Of a stretch of DNA of 30,515 nt, positions 1-6,591 are shown one piece after another; positions within the stretch are counted from its first letter, which is position 1; each line of letters opens with the position of its first letter. Made by a program: the position numbers and the translations under genes. The notes beneath the pieces were generated by a model that searched no databases, was not told the origin of the DNA, and saw nothing but the letters and a program-made list of their open reading frames with translations. The DNA lies in assembly GCA_937982505.1 (NCBI GenBank), contig CALJLV010000201.1:1-30515 (forward strand), given 5' to 3'. This DNA is from an uncultured Desulfobacteraceae bacterium. Its GTDB lineage: Bacteria > Desulfobacterota > Desulfobacteria > Desulfobacterales > UBA2174.

Positions 1-590
1 AAGCCGGGCATGATCTGGTCGCAGAGCTCCACCACGGTAGTGTCGATCTCCCACATGTCGGCCAGGGCCTCGGCCATTTCCAGGCCGATGAAGCCCCCGC
101 CGATGACCACCGCCTTTTCGGCCATTCCCTGGGTCACCATGCCCTTGATGGCCGCCGCGTCGTGCAGGTTGCCCACGGTAAAGACATGATTGAGGGCAAG
201 CCCCGCGATGTCCAGGGGCCGGGGCATGGATCCGGTGCCGATCACCAGCTTGTCGTAGGGGATGCGACCGGTGGAGCCGTCCCGGCGCTGGATCTCCACC
301 GTTTTGCGGGCGCGATCGATGCGCGTCGCCCGGGTTTCCACCATCAACTCGATATCCTTGCAGTTCTTAAAGAATTTCTCATCGCGGACCATGTGAAAGC
401 TCGTGGTGCGCAGCTCGGAGATGTCGCTCACGTCCCCGGACACGTAGTAGGGAATGCCGCACCCGCCGTAGGACACGAAACGGTCCATGTCGATGATGAT
501 GGCCTGTGATTCGGGCTCGAGCCGCTTGAAGCGGCAGGCCGCCTTGGACCCCAGGGCCACCCCGCCGATAAAGACAACCTGCTGTGCCAT
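1..590 (-). CDS. CoA-disulfide reductase / NADH oxidase-like flavoprotein (partial, C-terminus off the left edge)
   Basis: The visible N-terminal 196 residues belong to the FAD-dependent pyridine nucleotide-disulfide oxidoreductase superfamily. There is an FAD-binding start (MAQQVVFIGGVALGSKAA). Then comes SYGGCGIPYYVSG with a single redox Cys at residue 44, the hallmark of CoA-disulfide reductases and NADH oxidases/peroxidases, which lack the CxxxxC pair of glutathione reductases. A second Rossmann motif (VVIGGGFIGLEMAEALA) near residue 160 should bind NAD(P)H. The frame stays open to base 1, so the C-terminal dimerisation domain lies outside the window. An AGGAG ribosome site sits 7 nt before the ATG. 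The likely role is reduction of CoA disulfides, persulfides or peroxide in the cytoplasm. Substrate cannot be fixed from this fragment; several Desulfobacterota paralogues are annotated as CoA-dependent NAD(P)H sulfur or polysulfide reductases. It has its own promoter just past the ompA-like gene terminator. Confidence 0.9.
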   Translation of the reverse strand, partial: MAQQVVFIGGVALGSKAACRFKRLEPESQAIIIDMDRFVSYGGCGIPYYVSGDVSDISELRTTSFHMVRDEKFFKNCKDIELMVETRATRIDRARKTVEIQRRDGSTGRIPYDKLVIGTGSMPRPLDIAGLALNHVFTVGNLHDAAAIKGMVTQGMAEKAVVIGGGFIGLEMAEALADMWEIDTTVVELCDQIMPG

Positions 591-650
591 GTGCGCTCCT
601 TGAAATGATTCGGGAAATGATCCGATGGTATCGGGGTTTCGAAGGATGGG

Positions 651-678
651 AACATAGCGCGGTGCCCGGTGTTGTCAA
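651..678 (-). promoter_or_regulatory. sigma-70-type promoter for the flavoprotein gene
   Basis: On the minus strand TTGACA (678-673) is followed after 16 nt by TATGTT (656-651). This gives a perfect -35 and a 4/6 -10. Transcription would begin near 644, leaving a leader of about 54 nt before the ATG at 590. It starts two bases after the T-tract of the upstream gene's terminator, so the two units are cleanly separated. Prediction from sequence only. Confidence 0.5.
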
Positions 679-680
679 GC

Positions 681-711
681 AAAAAACAAGCCGGCTCGAA
701 AGCCGGCTTGT
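681..711 (-). terminator. intrinsic terminator of the OmpA-like lipoprotein gene
   Basis: A perfect 11-bp inverted repeat (686-696 with 701-711, loop CGAA on the plus strand) is followed on the minus strand by six T residues (686-681). It lies 40 nt beyond the stop codon of the OmpA-like gene, in the right orientation. Confidence 0.88.
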
Positions 712-751
712 CCCAGGGCAATCCCTCGTCGTTCCGTCGCTGCCCCTGGAA

Positions 752-1450
752 TCAACTCGCGGGGGCCACGATCGGCCGGATGGCGATCGACACGCGGCGG
801 TTGACGGCGTCATCGCTGGAGATGGGCCGCGATTCGCCATAGCCCACGGCCTCGATGCGCTCGCCCGCCACGCCCATTTCCACCAGGGCGGTGCGCACGG
901 CCTGGGCCCGCTTTTCGGACAAGACCTGGTTGTAGGCCTCGCTGCCCCGGCTGTCGGTGTGCCCCTCAACCACGATGGTGGTTTCCGGATAGCGCAACAG
1001 AACATCCGCCACCCGCTGCAGTTCACTGTATCCGCCCGGCTTCAGGGTGGCCGAATCAAAGTCGAACATCACCTCAGACTTGAAGGTCGCGGTGAGCACC
1101 TCCATGCGCTCCTGTCGTCCCCGGGCTTCGGAGGCGGCCACGACCTCCTGGGTGCGCTGGACACTGGCCGCTTCGCTGGTGGCCAGAGCGCTCCTCAGAT
1201 CCTGCTCCTGGCGGTCCATGTAAGCCCCGATCTGGTTGCCCGCCACCGCTCCCACCGCCGCGCCGATCCCGGCGCCCAGGAGCGTGGCTTCGGTGTTGCG
1301 CCCGATGGCCTGGCCCAGAACCGCCCCCACCACGGCCCCGGTTCCGGCCCCCACGCCGGTTCCGGTCTGTTGCCGGGTGGCGCCGGCGCAGGCCAGCAGA
1401 CTCGTGGTAAGTCCAGCAATGATCACGAAGGTGAACAGGTTTCTTTTCAT
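752..1450 (-). CDS. OmpA-family lipoprotein with glycine-zipper domain (YiaD-like)
   Basis: The 232-residue product starts at the ATG at 1450, preceded by GGAGAAGG; the longer upstream frame adds only non-signal sequence. Residues 1-18 form a lipoprotein signal peptide ending in the lipobox LLAC, so it should be lipidated at Cys18 and exported. Residues about 25-75 are rich in GxxxG repeats (glycine zipper, as in YiaD/OsmB-type proteins). Residues about 115-230 form an OmpA C-terminal domain with the peptidoglycan-binding pattern VMFDFDSATL, VEGHTDSRGSEAYN and LSEKRAQAV. It probably tethers the outer membrane to peptidoglycan. It lies 103 nt downstream of the CpxP-like gene, with a candidate promoter of its own and an intrinsic terminator after it. 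It may belong to the envelope-stress response that the neighbouring sigma-factor operon suggests. Confidence 0.93.
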   Translation of the reverse strand: MKRNLFTFVIIAGLTTSLLACAGATRQQTGTGVGAGTGAVVGAVLGQAIGRNTEATLLGAGIGAAVGAVAGNQIGAYMDRQEQDLRSALATSEAASVQRTQEVVAASEARGRQERMEVLTATFKSEVMFDFDSATLKPGGYSELQRVADVLLRYPETTIVVEGHTDSRGSEAYNQVLSEKRAQAVRTALVEMGVAGERIEAVGYGESRPISSDDAVNRRVSIAIRPIVAPAS

Positions 1451-1511
1451 CGGCCTTCTCCTTGTCTGTGGGGTGAACAGCGAAGTTCGGTCAGCTCCGT
1501 TTGCCGGCGCA

Positions 1512-1540
1512 AACATGGTTTCAGATCGCCAGGTTGTCAA
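1512..1540 (-). promoter_or_regulatory. candidate promoter for the OmpA-like gene
   Basis: On the minus strand TTGACA (1540-1535) is followed after 17 nt by CATGTT (1517-1512), a 3/6 match to the -10. The start would be near 1505, about 55 nt before the ATG at 1450. The first eight bases, TTGACAAC, are shared with the flavoprotein promoter at 678. The weak -10 keeps confidence modest. Confidence 0.4.
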
Positions 1541-1553
1541 CGCCCCCAAGGCA

Positions 1554-1946
1554 TCACGGCGGCGGTGAACGCCGCTGGTCTTTGAAGCGCGCCGCCATTT
1601 CCCTTCTGAAATCCTCGAGGGCCTGCTGCTGGGGCGCGCTGAGCAGGGGTTTGAGCGCCTCGTCGTGGGCCTCGATGATGCGGCGCACCTCGGCGCGCCG
1701 CTGCTCGTTGTAGCGCTGGAGGGCGTCGTCCATCCGGCGCACCACCGTCTCCACGGCCGGTTTCTGCGCCTCGGTCAGATCCAGCCGGTCCGCCAGCCGC
1801 TGCATGATGAGCGCCACCCGTTGTTCGGGATCCTTCTTGAACAGGGGGTGGCGGGATTTGAGAAACCAGCCGCTGCCCAGTCCTCCGGACAGGGCTCCCA
1901 GGACAAAAACAAGCGCCACCCCTACCACGGTTCTCCATTTGTCCAT
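1554..1946 (-). CDS. Spy/CpxP-like periplasmic (heavy-metal-sensor family) protein
   Basis: The product is 130 residues. An N-terminal hydrophobic segment (about residues 5-25, rich in Gly, Val and Leu) is either a signal peptide or a membrane anchor. The rest is a charged all-helical domain with a CpxP/Spy/CnrX-type motif (DLTEAQKPAV) and a C-terminal helix (APQQQALEDFRREM). I chose the ATG at 1946 because GGGAGAGG lies 5-8 nt upstream; a GTG two codons earlier would overlap that site. Proteins of this family bind unfolded proteins or metals in the periplasm, and in Cnr-type systems they sense metal for an ECF sigma/anti-sigma pair. The gene follows exactly such a pair. The His/Met ligand set of CnrX is not evident: only two His are present. 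The sensed signal is therefore unknown. Confidence 0.8.
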   Translation of the reverse strand: MDKWRTVVGVALVFVLGALSGGLGSGWFLKSRHPLFKKDPEQRVALIMQRLADRLDLTEAQKPAVETVVRRMDDALQRYNEQRRAEVRRIIEAHDEALKPLLSAPQQQALEDFRREMAARFKDQRRSPPP

Positions 1947-1964
1947 GGCCACCTCTCCCGAGGA

Positions 1965-2276
1965 TTAGAAATTAAGCAGGCTCAGCATCTGAGGTTCCGC
2001 GTAGAAAATCTGGAACAGCTCTGCGTCTCCGATCAGATTGATGTGCATCCAGATTCCCAGCAGGGCCAGGGCCAGGGCCCCGGTGGCCGGGGCCAGGCGC
2101 CACACCAGGGTCTCGAAGGACCCCCATGGCGTGTGCAGGCCGTCCTGATCCCGGGACCGGATACGGGCCATGACCACTTGGATCGGCAGGCTTCCGGCAG
2201 GTAGCTCGGCCTTCGCCCGGTGGGCCCGGCGCAGCACCTGGTCCAGGCGGTCCGGCGAAATCGATTTCCTTTTCAT
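1965..2276 (-). CDS. small single-pass membrane protein, probable anti-sigma factor
   Basis: This 103-residue protein has a charged, basic N-terminal cytoplasmic half (MKRKSISPDRLDQVLRRA at the start) and one hydrophobic helix at about residues 66-82 (TGALALALLGIWMHI). A short tail on the far side ends in LLNF. Its ATG overlaps the stop codon of the ECF sigma-factor gene (ATGA), so the two are translationally coupled. That arrangement is typical of a membrane anti-sigma factor co-expressed with its sigma. No zinc-binding HxxxCxxC motif is present, so it is not a ZAS-type anti-sigma. Assignment rests on context and topology, not on a recognised domain. Confidence 0.72.
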   Translation of the reverse strand: MKRKSISPDRLDQVLRRAHRAKAELPAGSLPIQVVMARIRSRDQDGLHTPWGSFETLVWRLAPATGALALALLGIWMHINLIGDAELFQIFYAEPQMLSLLNF

Positions 2277-2851
2277 GGCATCCCCTCCAGGATGATCTGG
2301 TGCAGGCGCCGGCGGGCTCTGAAGGCCCGGACCTTGACATTGGTCCGGCTCCAGCCGAGCAGTTTGGCGGCTTCCGCCACCGGCCGCTCCTCCAGATGAA
2401 CCAGTTCGATGACCATCCGGTCTTTGGCGGACAGACGGGCCATGGCCGCCTCCAGGATCTCGCGGGCTTCGGCCCGATCGCTCAGGGCCTGCCAGTCGTC
2501 GCCGGCGTCTTCGGCCTGGACCTTCTCCAGCCACTGCCGGTGGGCTTCGGAAAGCTGGCTCAGGACCACCTCCCGTCGGCGGTAGCGCCGGCGCCAGAAA
2601 TCGTAGCAGGTGCGCACGGTGATGGCCGCCAGCCACCGGGGAAAGCTTTCGGCCTGGCGAAAGCCGGCCAGGGACTGGTACGCCCGCACCATCGCGTCCT
2701 GGGCCGTTTCTTCCACCCGATCCGGCGGCACGTGGCGCCGCACGATGCGCAGCACATGATCGCGATATCGCTCCACCAGACCGCCAAAGGCATCCACGTC
2801 CCCGGCCAGCACCCGGCGGATGTCGGCCATGTCCGCTGATCCATCGCTCAT
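2273..2851 (-). CDS. ECF-type RNA polymerase sigma factor
   Basis: The 192-residue protein has the two-domain ECF architecture. Sigma region 2 covers about residues 20-90: it includes DAFGGLVERYRD, then the core-binding and -10-recognition stretch ETAQDAMVRAYQSLAGFR and the FPRWLAAITVRTCYDFWRRR segment. Region 4 covers about residues 130-188, with the HTH RPVAEAAKLLGWSRTNVKVRAFRARRRL. It lacks regions 1.1 and 3. The ATG at 2851 has GGAGG 10 nt upstream. It is the first gene of a minus-strand operon with the coupled membrane protein and the CpxP-like protein, and is divergent from the MacAB-type efflux operon. Likely role: to direct transcription of envelope-stress genes when the membrane partner releases it. 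Confidence 0.93.
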   Translation of the reverse strand: MSDGSADMADIRRVLAGDVDAFGGLVERYRDHVLRIVRRHVPPDRVEETAQDAMVRAYQSLAGFRQAESFPRWLAAITVRTCYDFWRRRYRRREVVLSQLSEAHRQWLEKVQAEDAGDDWQALSDRAEAREILEAAMARLSAKDRMVIELVHLEERPVAEAAKLLGWSRTNVKVRAFRARRRLHQIILEGMP

Positions 2852-2965
2852 CGGCTGAGCGCCTCCATCCTTGCCCGTCGCGCGGCGTTGTCAACGTTGG
2901 GTGCCGGGGCAACGATCCGCACCCCGTAGGCGCCGGACCTGTTTCCCATCCGTGGCCAATGGGGT

Positions 2966-2994
2966 ATTATGCCCGGGGGACATGGCCGTGGCAA
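2966..2994 (-). promoter_or_regulatory. sigma-70-type promoter of the ECF sigma-factor operon
   Basis: On the minus strand TTGCCA (2994-2989) and CATAAT (2971-2966) each match the consensus at 5 of 6 positions and are separated by exactly 17 nt. The start would be near 2959, about 108 nt before the sigma-factor ATG. Housekeeping expression of the ECF operon is implied. I found no clear GGAAC-type ECF autoregulatory promoter. Confidence 0.55.
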
Positions 2995-3255
2995 GGATTA
3001 GAACCGCCCGGGAGCGGCTGTGAGGGTAGTCGTCGCCGGCCGCTCGGCGGTTACAGGGCCCCTGTCAAGCGGCCCGCCACCCGGTCTGGGGGCCCTGGGC
3101 CGCTCTCCTTGCTCCCGGACGCCCGACCGGGCGTGTAACCGATCCCACCGCCGGACCGACTGGAGGCACAGGCCGCGCGCTCTGGCCCGTGGCGGCGCAA
3201 AAACCGGGCCCCGGGCCGAACAGTGGACCACACCCGCAGCGAGGAAACCCTGGGC
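2995..3255. other. intergenic leader upstream of the MacA-like gene
   Basis: No convincing gene lies in these 261 bases; the short open frames have no ribosome site or protein-like composition. Two compact inverted repeats are visible. One is ACAGGG-C-CCCTGT at 3053-3065. The other has 7-bp arms ACGCCCG/CGGGCGT at 3119-3125 and 3128-3134. Either could be an operator or a hairpin in the macA leader. No good plus-strand promoter was found. Confidence 0.4.
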
Positions 3256-4503
3256 ATGGATCTGACCAAGGAACTGCAAAAGGCGAAGAAAAACCACCGG
3301 GGGCGCCTGATCTTTTTGGTCCTGGCGACCCTGGTCCTGGCCGGTGGGGGGTGGGCCTTGTGGGCCGTCTACCACCGGTCGGAAACCCAGCAGCCGCGAT
3401 TCGCCACCGAGACGGCGCGCCGTGGTGACCTGACGGTGACCGTGGGCGCCACCGGCACCCTGCAGCCCACCAACCAGGTGGAAGTGGGCAGCGAGCTGTC
3501 GGGAATCATCAAGAGCGTGGCGGCGGATTACAACGACCGGGTGCGGGTGGGCCAGGAACTGGCGCGCCTGGACGATACCAAGCTCAAGGCCGCGGTGGCC
3601 AAGAGCACAGCGGCCCTGGCCTCGGCCCGGGCCGGCTTGACCGAAGCGCGTGCCACGGCGCTCGAGGCCCGGGCCAGCCTGGAGCGGTTGCGCCATCTGC
3701 GGCGCCTCACCGACAACAAGGTCCCTTCGGCCCAGGATGTCGAAACCGCCGAGGCGGCCGTAAAGAGAGCCGAGGCGGCCCAGGCTTCGGCATCCGCCCG
3801 CATCGCCGAAGCCGAGGCGAGCCTCAACGTGGATCGCACCAACCTTGAAAAAAGCGTCATCTATTCGCCCATCGACGGGGTGGTATTGGCCCGCAGCGTG
3901 GAACCCGGACAGACCGTGGCCGCATCGCTCCAGGCCCCGGTCCTGTTCACCCTGGCCGAGGATCTGACCCGCATGGAGCTCCAGGTGGATGTGGACGAGG
4001 CCGATGTGGGCCAGGTCAGGCAAGACCAGGAGGCTGTCTTCACCGTGGACGCCTATCCGGAGCGCCGTTTTCCGGCCCGGATCCGCCAGGTGCGCTACGG
4101 TGCGGCCACCACCAACGGCGTGGTGACTTACAAGACCATACTCACGGTGGCCAACGAAGACCTGACCCTGAGGCCCGGCATGACCGCCGCGGCCGAAATC
4201 ACCGTCGAAACCATCACCGATGCCCTGCTGGTACCCAACGCCGCCTTGCGCTTCACGCCACCGCAGCCTGCCCCCCCGGGGCAGCGGCGCGGCTTCCTTG
4301 AACGCCTCATGCCCCGTCCGCCCCACTCCCCGGCCCGACCGGCGGGCCGCAGCGGACCGCAGGTCTGGATCCTGCAGGCCGGCAAGCCGGCGGCCGTGAC
4401 CGTGACCGTCGGCCAGAGCGACGGGATCCTCACCGAGGTGCGCGACACGGATCTGCCGCCGGGAACCGCGGTGATCGTGGGCACCCTGGTGGCGGGCAAA
4501 TGA
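3256..4503 (+). CDS. macA: MacA-like periplasmic adaptor (membrane fusion protein) of a tripartite efflux pump
   Basis: The 415-residue adaptor has a short basic cytoplasmic N-terminus and one membrane anchor at about residues 17-40 (RLIFLVLATLVLAGGGWALWAV). A lipoyl/barrel-sandwich half-motif follows (GATGTLQPTNQVEVGSELSG), then a long Ala/Glu/Arg-rich coiled-coil hairpin (about residues 110-205). After that come the second lipoyl half (YSPIDGVVLARSVEPGQTV) and beta-barrel and membrane-proximal domains. The Pro-rich stretch near residues 335-365 resembles the MacA C-terminal insertion. I chose the ATG at 3256 (GAGGA 10 nt upstream) over a GTG 11 codons earlier that lacks a ribosome site. It overlaps the ATPase gene by ATGA. 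It should link an inner-membrane MacB-type transporter to a TolC-like channel, which is not encoded here. Confidence 0.92.
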   Translation: MDLTKELQKAKKNHRGRLIFLVLATLVLAGGGWALWAVYHRSETQQPRFATETARRGDLTVTVGATGTLQPTNQVEVGSELSGIIKSVAADYNDRVRVGQELARLDDTKLKAAVAKSTAALASARAGLTEARATALEARASLERLRHLRRLTDNKVPSAQDVETAEAAVKRAEAAQASASARIAEAEASLNVDRTNLEKSVIYSPIDGVVLARSVEPGQTVAASLQAPVLFTLAEDLTRMELQVDVDEADVGQVRQDQEAVFTVDAYPERRFPARIRQVRYGAATTNGVVTYKTILTVANEDLTLRPGMTAAAEITVETITDALLVPNAALRFTPPQPAPPGQRRGFLERLMPRPPHSPARPAGRSGPQVWILQAGKPAAVTVTVGQSDGILTEVRDTDLPPGTAVIVGTLVAGK

Positions 4504-5210
4504 GCCCCCCGGCGCCCAACCCTCCCCGGCCGGAGCCCATCATCCGGCTCAGGCAGGCCAGCAAGGTCTATGGCCAGGGCCAGGCGGCCATCTACGCCCT
4601 GCGCGGCGTCGATCTGGAGGTGGCCCGGGGCGAATTCGTGGCCGTGATGGGGCCTTCGGGTTCGGGCAAATCCACCTGCATGAACATCATCGGCTGCCTG
4701 GACACCCCCTCTGCAGGCAGCTACCGCTTCGACGGAATCGAAGTGGGCGAGCTGTCGCGGGACCAGCGGGCCGTACTGCGACGCCACTGCCTGGGATTCG
4801 TGTTTCAGGGGTTCAATCTGCTGCCCCGCACCTCGGCCCTGGAAAACGTGGAGCTGCCCCTCATCTATCGGGGCGTGGGGCGCCGCCGGCGCCGCGATCT
4901 GGCCGCGACGGCGCTGGGGGCGGTGGGGTTGACCGGCTGGGAAGACCACACCCCCGGCGAACTTTCCGGCGGCCAGCAGCAGCGGGTGGCCATCGCCCGG
5001 GCCATCGTCAGCAATCCGAGGGTCCTGCTGGCCGACGAACCCACCGGCAACCTGGACACTGAACGCAGCCACGAGGTGATGCACCTGCTGTGCGACCTCA
5101 ACCGGCGCCAGAATCTGACGGTGGTGATGGTCACCCATGAATCGGACATGGCCGCCTATGCCGGACGCCGGATCCATTTCAGGGACGGCGGCATCGAGGC
5201 CACGGACTGA
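4500..5210 (+). CDS. MacB/LolD-type ABC transporter ATP-binding protein
   Basis: This 236-residue ATPase has Walker A GPSGSGKST at 51-59, a Q-loop (FVFQGFNLLPRTSALENVELPL), the signature LSGGQQQR at 155-162, Walker B with the catalytic Glu in VLLADEPTGNLD, and the H-loop VTHESDM. The EPTGNLD and GFNLLPR forms are characteristic of the MacB/LolD/FtsE (type VII) group. Start and stop overlap the adaptor gene by 4 nt, and the permease follows after 12 nt, so the three form one operon. In E. coli MacB the ATPase and permease are one polypeptide; here they are separate, which is common outside the Enterobacteria. It should power mechanotransmission by the permease, driving efflux of a periplasmic substrate rather than conventional transmembrane import or export. 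Confidence 0.95.
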   Translation: MSPPAPNPPRPEPIIRLRQASKVYGQGQAAIYALRGVDLEVARGEFVAVMGPSGSGKSTCMNIIGCLDTPSAGSYRFDGIEVGELSRDQRAVLRRHCLGFVFQGFNLLPRTSALENVELPLIYRGVGRRRRRDLAATALGAVGLTGWEDHTPGELSGGQQQRVAIARAIVSNPRVLLADEPTGNLDTERSHEVMHLLCDLNRRQNLTVVMVTHESDMAAYAGRRIHFRDGGIEATD

Positions 5211-5222
5211 CGGAGAGCGCTC

Positions 5223-6434
5223 ATGTTCTGGGAAACCTTCATGCTGGCCATCCGTGCCATCCGGCGCAATCTGCTGCGTTCGGCCCTCACGGTCCTGGGA
5301 ATCGTCATCGGCGTGGCAGCGGTGATCACCATGGTGACCCTCGGCTCGGGAGCCACCGCCAAGGTCACCCAGGACATCGCCAAGCTGGGCAGCAATATGC
5401 TCCAGGTGCGCCCCGGCCAGGGATTTCGCGGCCCGGGCGGGGCCCGCTCCAGTGCGCCGATGCTCGAGGCGGCCGACGCCGAGGCCCTGGCACGCGAGAT
5501 TTCCGGACTGGACGCCGTGGCCCCCAGCGCCAGCCAGGCCCTGCAGGTGATCCGCGGCAGCGCCAACCGGTCCACCTCGGTCACCGGCACCACCGATGGG
5601 TTCACCCGCGTACGCGACTGGGACCTGGCCGCCGGGCGCAACTTTTCGGCCAACGAGCTGCGCGCCGGCAAGGCCGTCGGCATCATCGGCCACACGGTGT
5701 GGAAGGATCTGTTCGGGGGGCAGAATCCCGTCGGCGAAACGATCCGCCTCAACCGCATCAGCTTCAAGGTGGTGGGCGTTCTGGGGGCCAAGGGGCAATC
5801 GAGCTTCGGCACCGACCAGGACGATTTGGTTCTGGTGCCCCTGCGCACCTTTCAGCGGCGCATCGCCGGCAACACCGACGTACAGGTCATCTACGTTTCA
5901 GCCCGCGACGGGATTTCCACCGAGACCGTGCGGGCCGACATGGAACGGCTGATGCGCGAACGGCGCCGCATCGGCCCTGAAAAGGAGGATGATTTCCACG
6001 TGCGCGACATGCAGGAGATCGTCTCCACCATGACCGCCACCACCCGAGTGCTCACCGCTCTGCTGGGGGCCGTGGCGGCGGTGAGCCTGCTGGTGGGCGG
6101 AATCGGAATCATGAACATCATGCTGGTTTCGGTCACCGAGCGCACGCGGGAAATCGGTACCCGCATGGCCATCGGGGCCATGGAACGGGACGTGATGCGA
6201 CAGTTCCTGGTCGAAGCGGTGGTGCTGGCCGGCCTGGGAGGCGTCTGCGGCATTCTGCTGGGGCTGACGGCGGCCGCCGCGGGGGCCCGCTGGATGGGCG
6301 TGCCCTTTGTCTTCAGCCCGGGGATCATGATGCTGGCGGTGGCATTTTCGGCGGCGGTGGGCATTATCTTCGGCTATTTTCCCGCCCGCCAGGCGGCCCG
6401 TCTGGATCCCATCGCGGCGCTGCGCCACGAGTAG
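5223..6434 (+). CDS. MacB-type ABC transporter permease (FtsX fold)
   Basis: The 403-residue protein has the four-helix MacB/FtsX architecture. TM1 is at about 15-40 (RSALTVLGIVIGVAAVITMV). A large periplasmic MacB core domain covers about 45-270. TM2 is at about 275-305 (LLGAVAAVSLLVGGIGIMNIML), followed by the coupling helix region TERTREIGTRMAIGA. TM3 is at about 325-350 and TM4 at about 360-385. The C-terminus has the conserved YFPARQAARLDPIAALRHE ending. A GGAGAG ribosome site precedes the ATG. It is the last gene of the efflux operon. Likely substrates of this family are macrolides, lipoproteins, siderophores or peptides; nothing in the sequence decides which. Confidence 0.95.
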   Translation: MFWETFMLAIRAIRRNLLRSALTVLGIVIGVAAVITMVTLGSGATAKVTQDIAKLGSNMLQVRPGQGFRGPGGARSSAPMLEAADAEALAREISGLDAVAPSASQALQVIRGSANRSTSVTGTTDGFTRVRDWDLAAGRNFSANELRAGKAVGIIGHTVWKDLFGGQNPVGETIRLNRISFKVVGVLGAKGQSSFGTDQDDLVLVPLRTFQRRIAGNTDVQVIYVSARDGISTETVRADMERLMRERRRIGPEKEDDFHVRDMQEIVSTMTATTRVLTALLGAVAAVSLLVGGIGIMNIMLVSVTERTREIGTRMAIGAMERDVMRQFLVEAVVLAGLGGVCGILLGLTAAAAGARWMGVPFVFSPGIMMLAVAFSAAVGIIFGYFPARQAARLDPIAALRHE

Positions 6435-6462
6435 CTTCGCTCCGCCGTGGCCGGACAGCCGC

Positions 6463-6479
6463 CCGAAGCGCCGCTTCGG
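6463..6479 (+). terminator. hairpin after the efflux operon (possible weak terminator)
   Basis: CCGAAGC and GCTTCGG form a 7-bp stem with a GCC loop, 28 nt past the permease stop codon. No T-tract follows, so termination would need Rho or would be weak. Confidence 0.28.
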
Positions 6480-6506
6480 CACCCCCAAGAAAGCAGGGAA
6501 CACCCT

Positions 6507-6543
6507 AAAAAAATCAGGAAGCGCCCGGTGTCAAACGTTCCTG
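6507..6543 (-). terminator. intrinsic terminator of the DUF2233 gene
   Basis: On the minus strand CAGGAACG (6543-6536) pairs with CG-C-TTCCTG (6523-6515). This is an 8-bp stem with one bulged base and a 12-nt loop. A run of seven T residues (6513-6507) follows. It lies about 50 nt beyond the stop of the DUF2233 gene, in the correct orientation. Confidence 0.62.
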
Positions 6544-6591
6544 GTGGGCCTTCCGGCGTCAGCCTGGACTCTTTCCCGGACCTGCCAGGCG

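Noticed and set aside
2867..2894. TTGACA-N16-AAGGAT promoter for the ECF sigma gene
   Set aside because: The -35 is perfect, but the start would fall around 2860, inside or past the GGAGG ribosome site at 2862-2866. The promoter at 2966-2994 is better.
2965..2970. TATTAT as a plus-strand -10 for macA
   Set aside because: No acceptable -35 at 16-18 nt upstream; the same bases form the CATAAT -10 of the minus-strand promoter.
3020..3265. 81-codon plus-strand frame before macA
   Set aside because: Arg/Pro/Gly-rich, no ribosome site, no hydrophobic or domain pattern; looks like random GC-rich open sequence.
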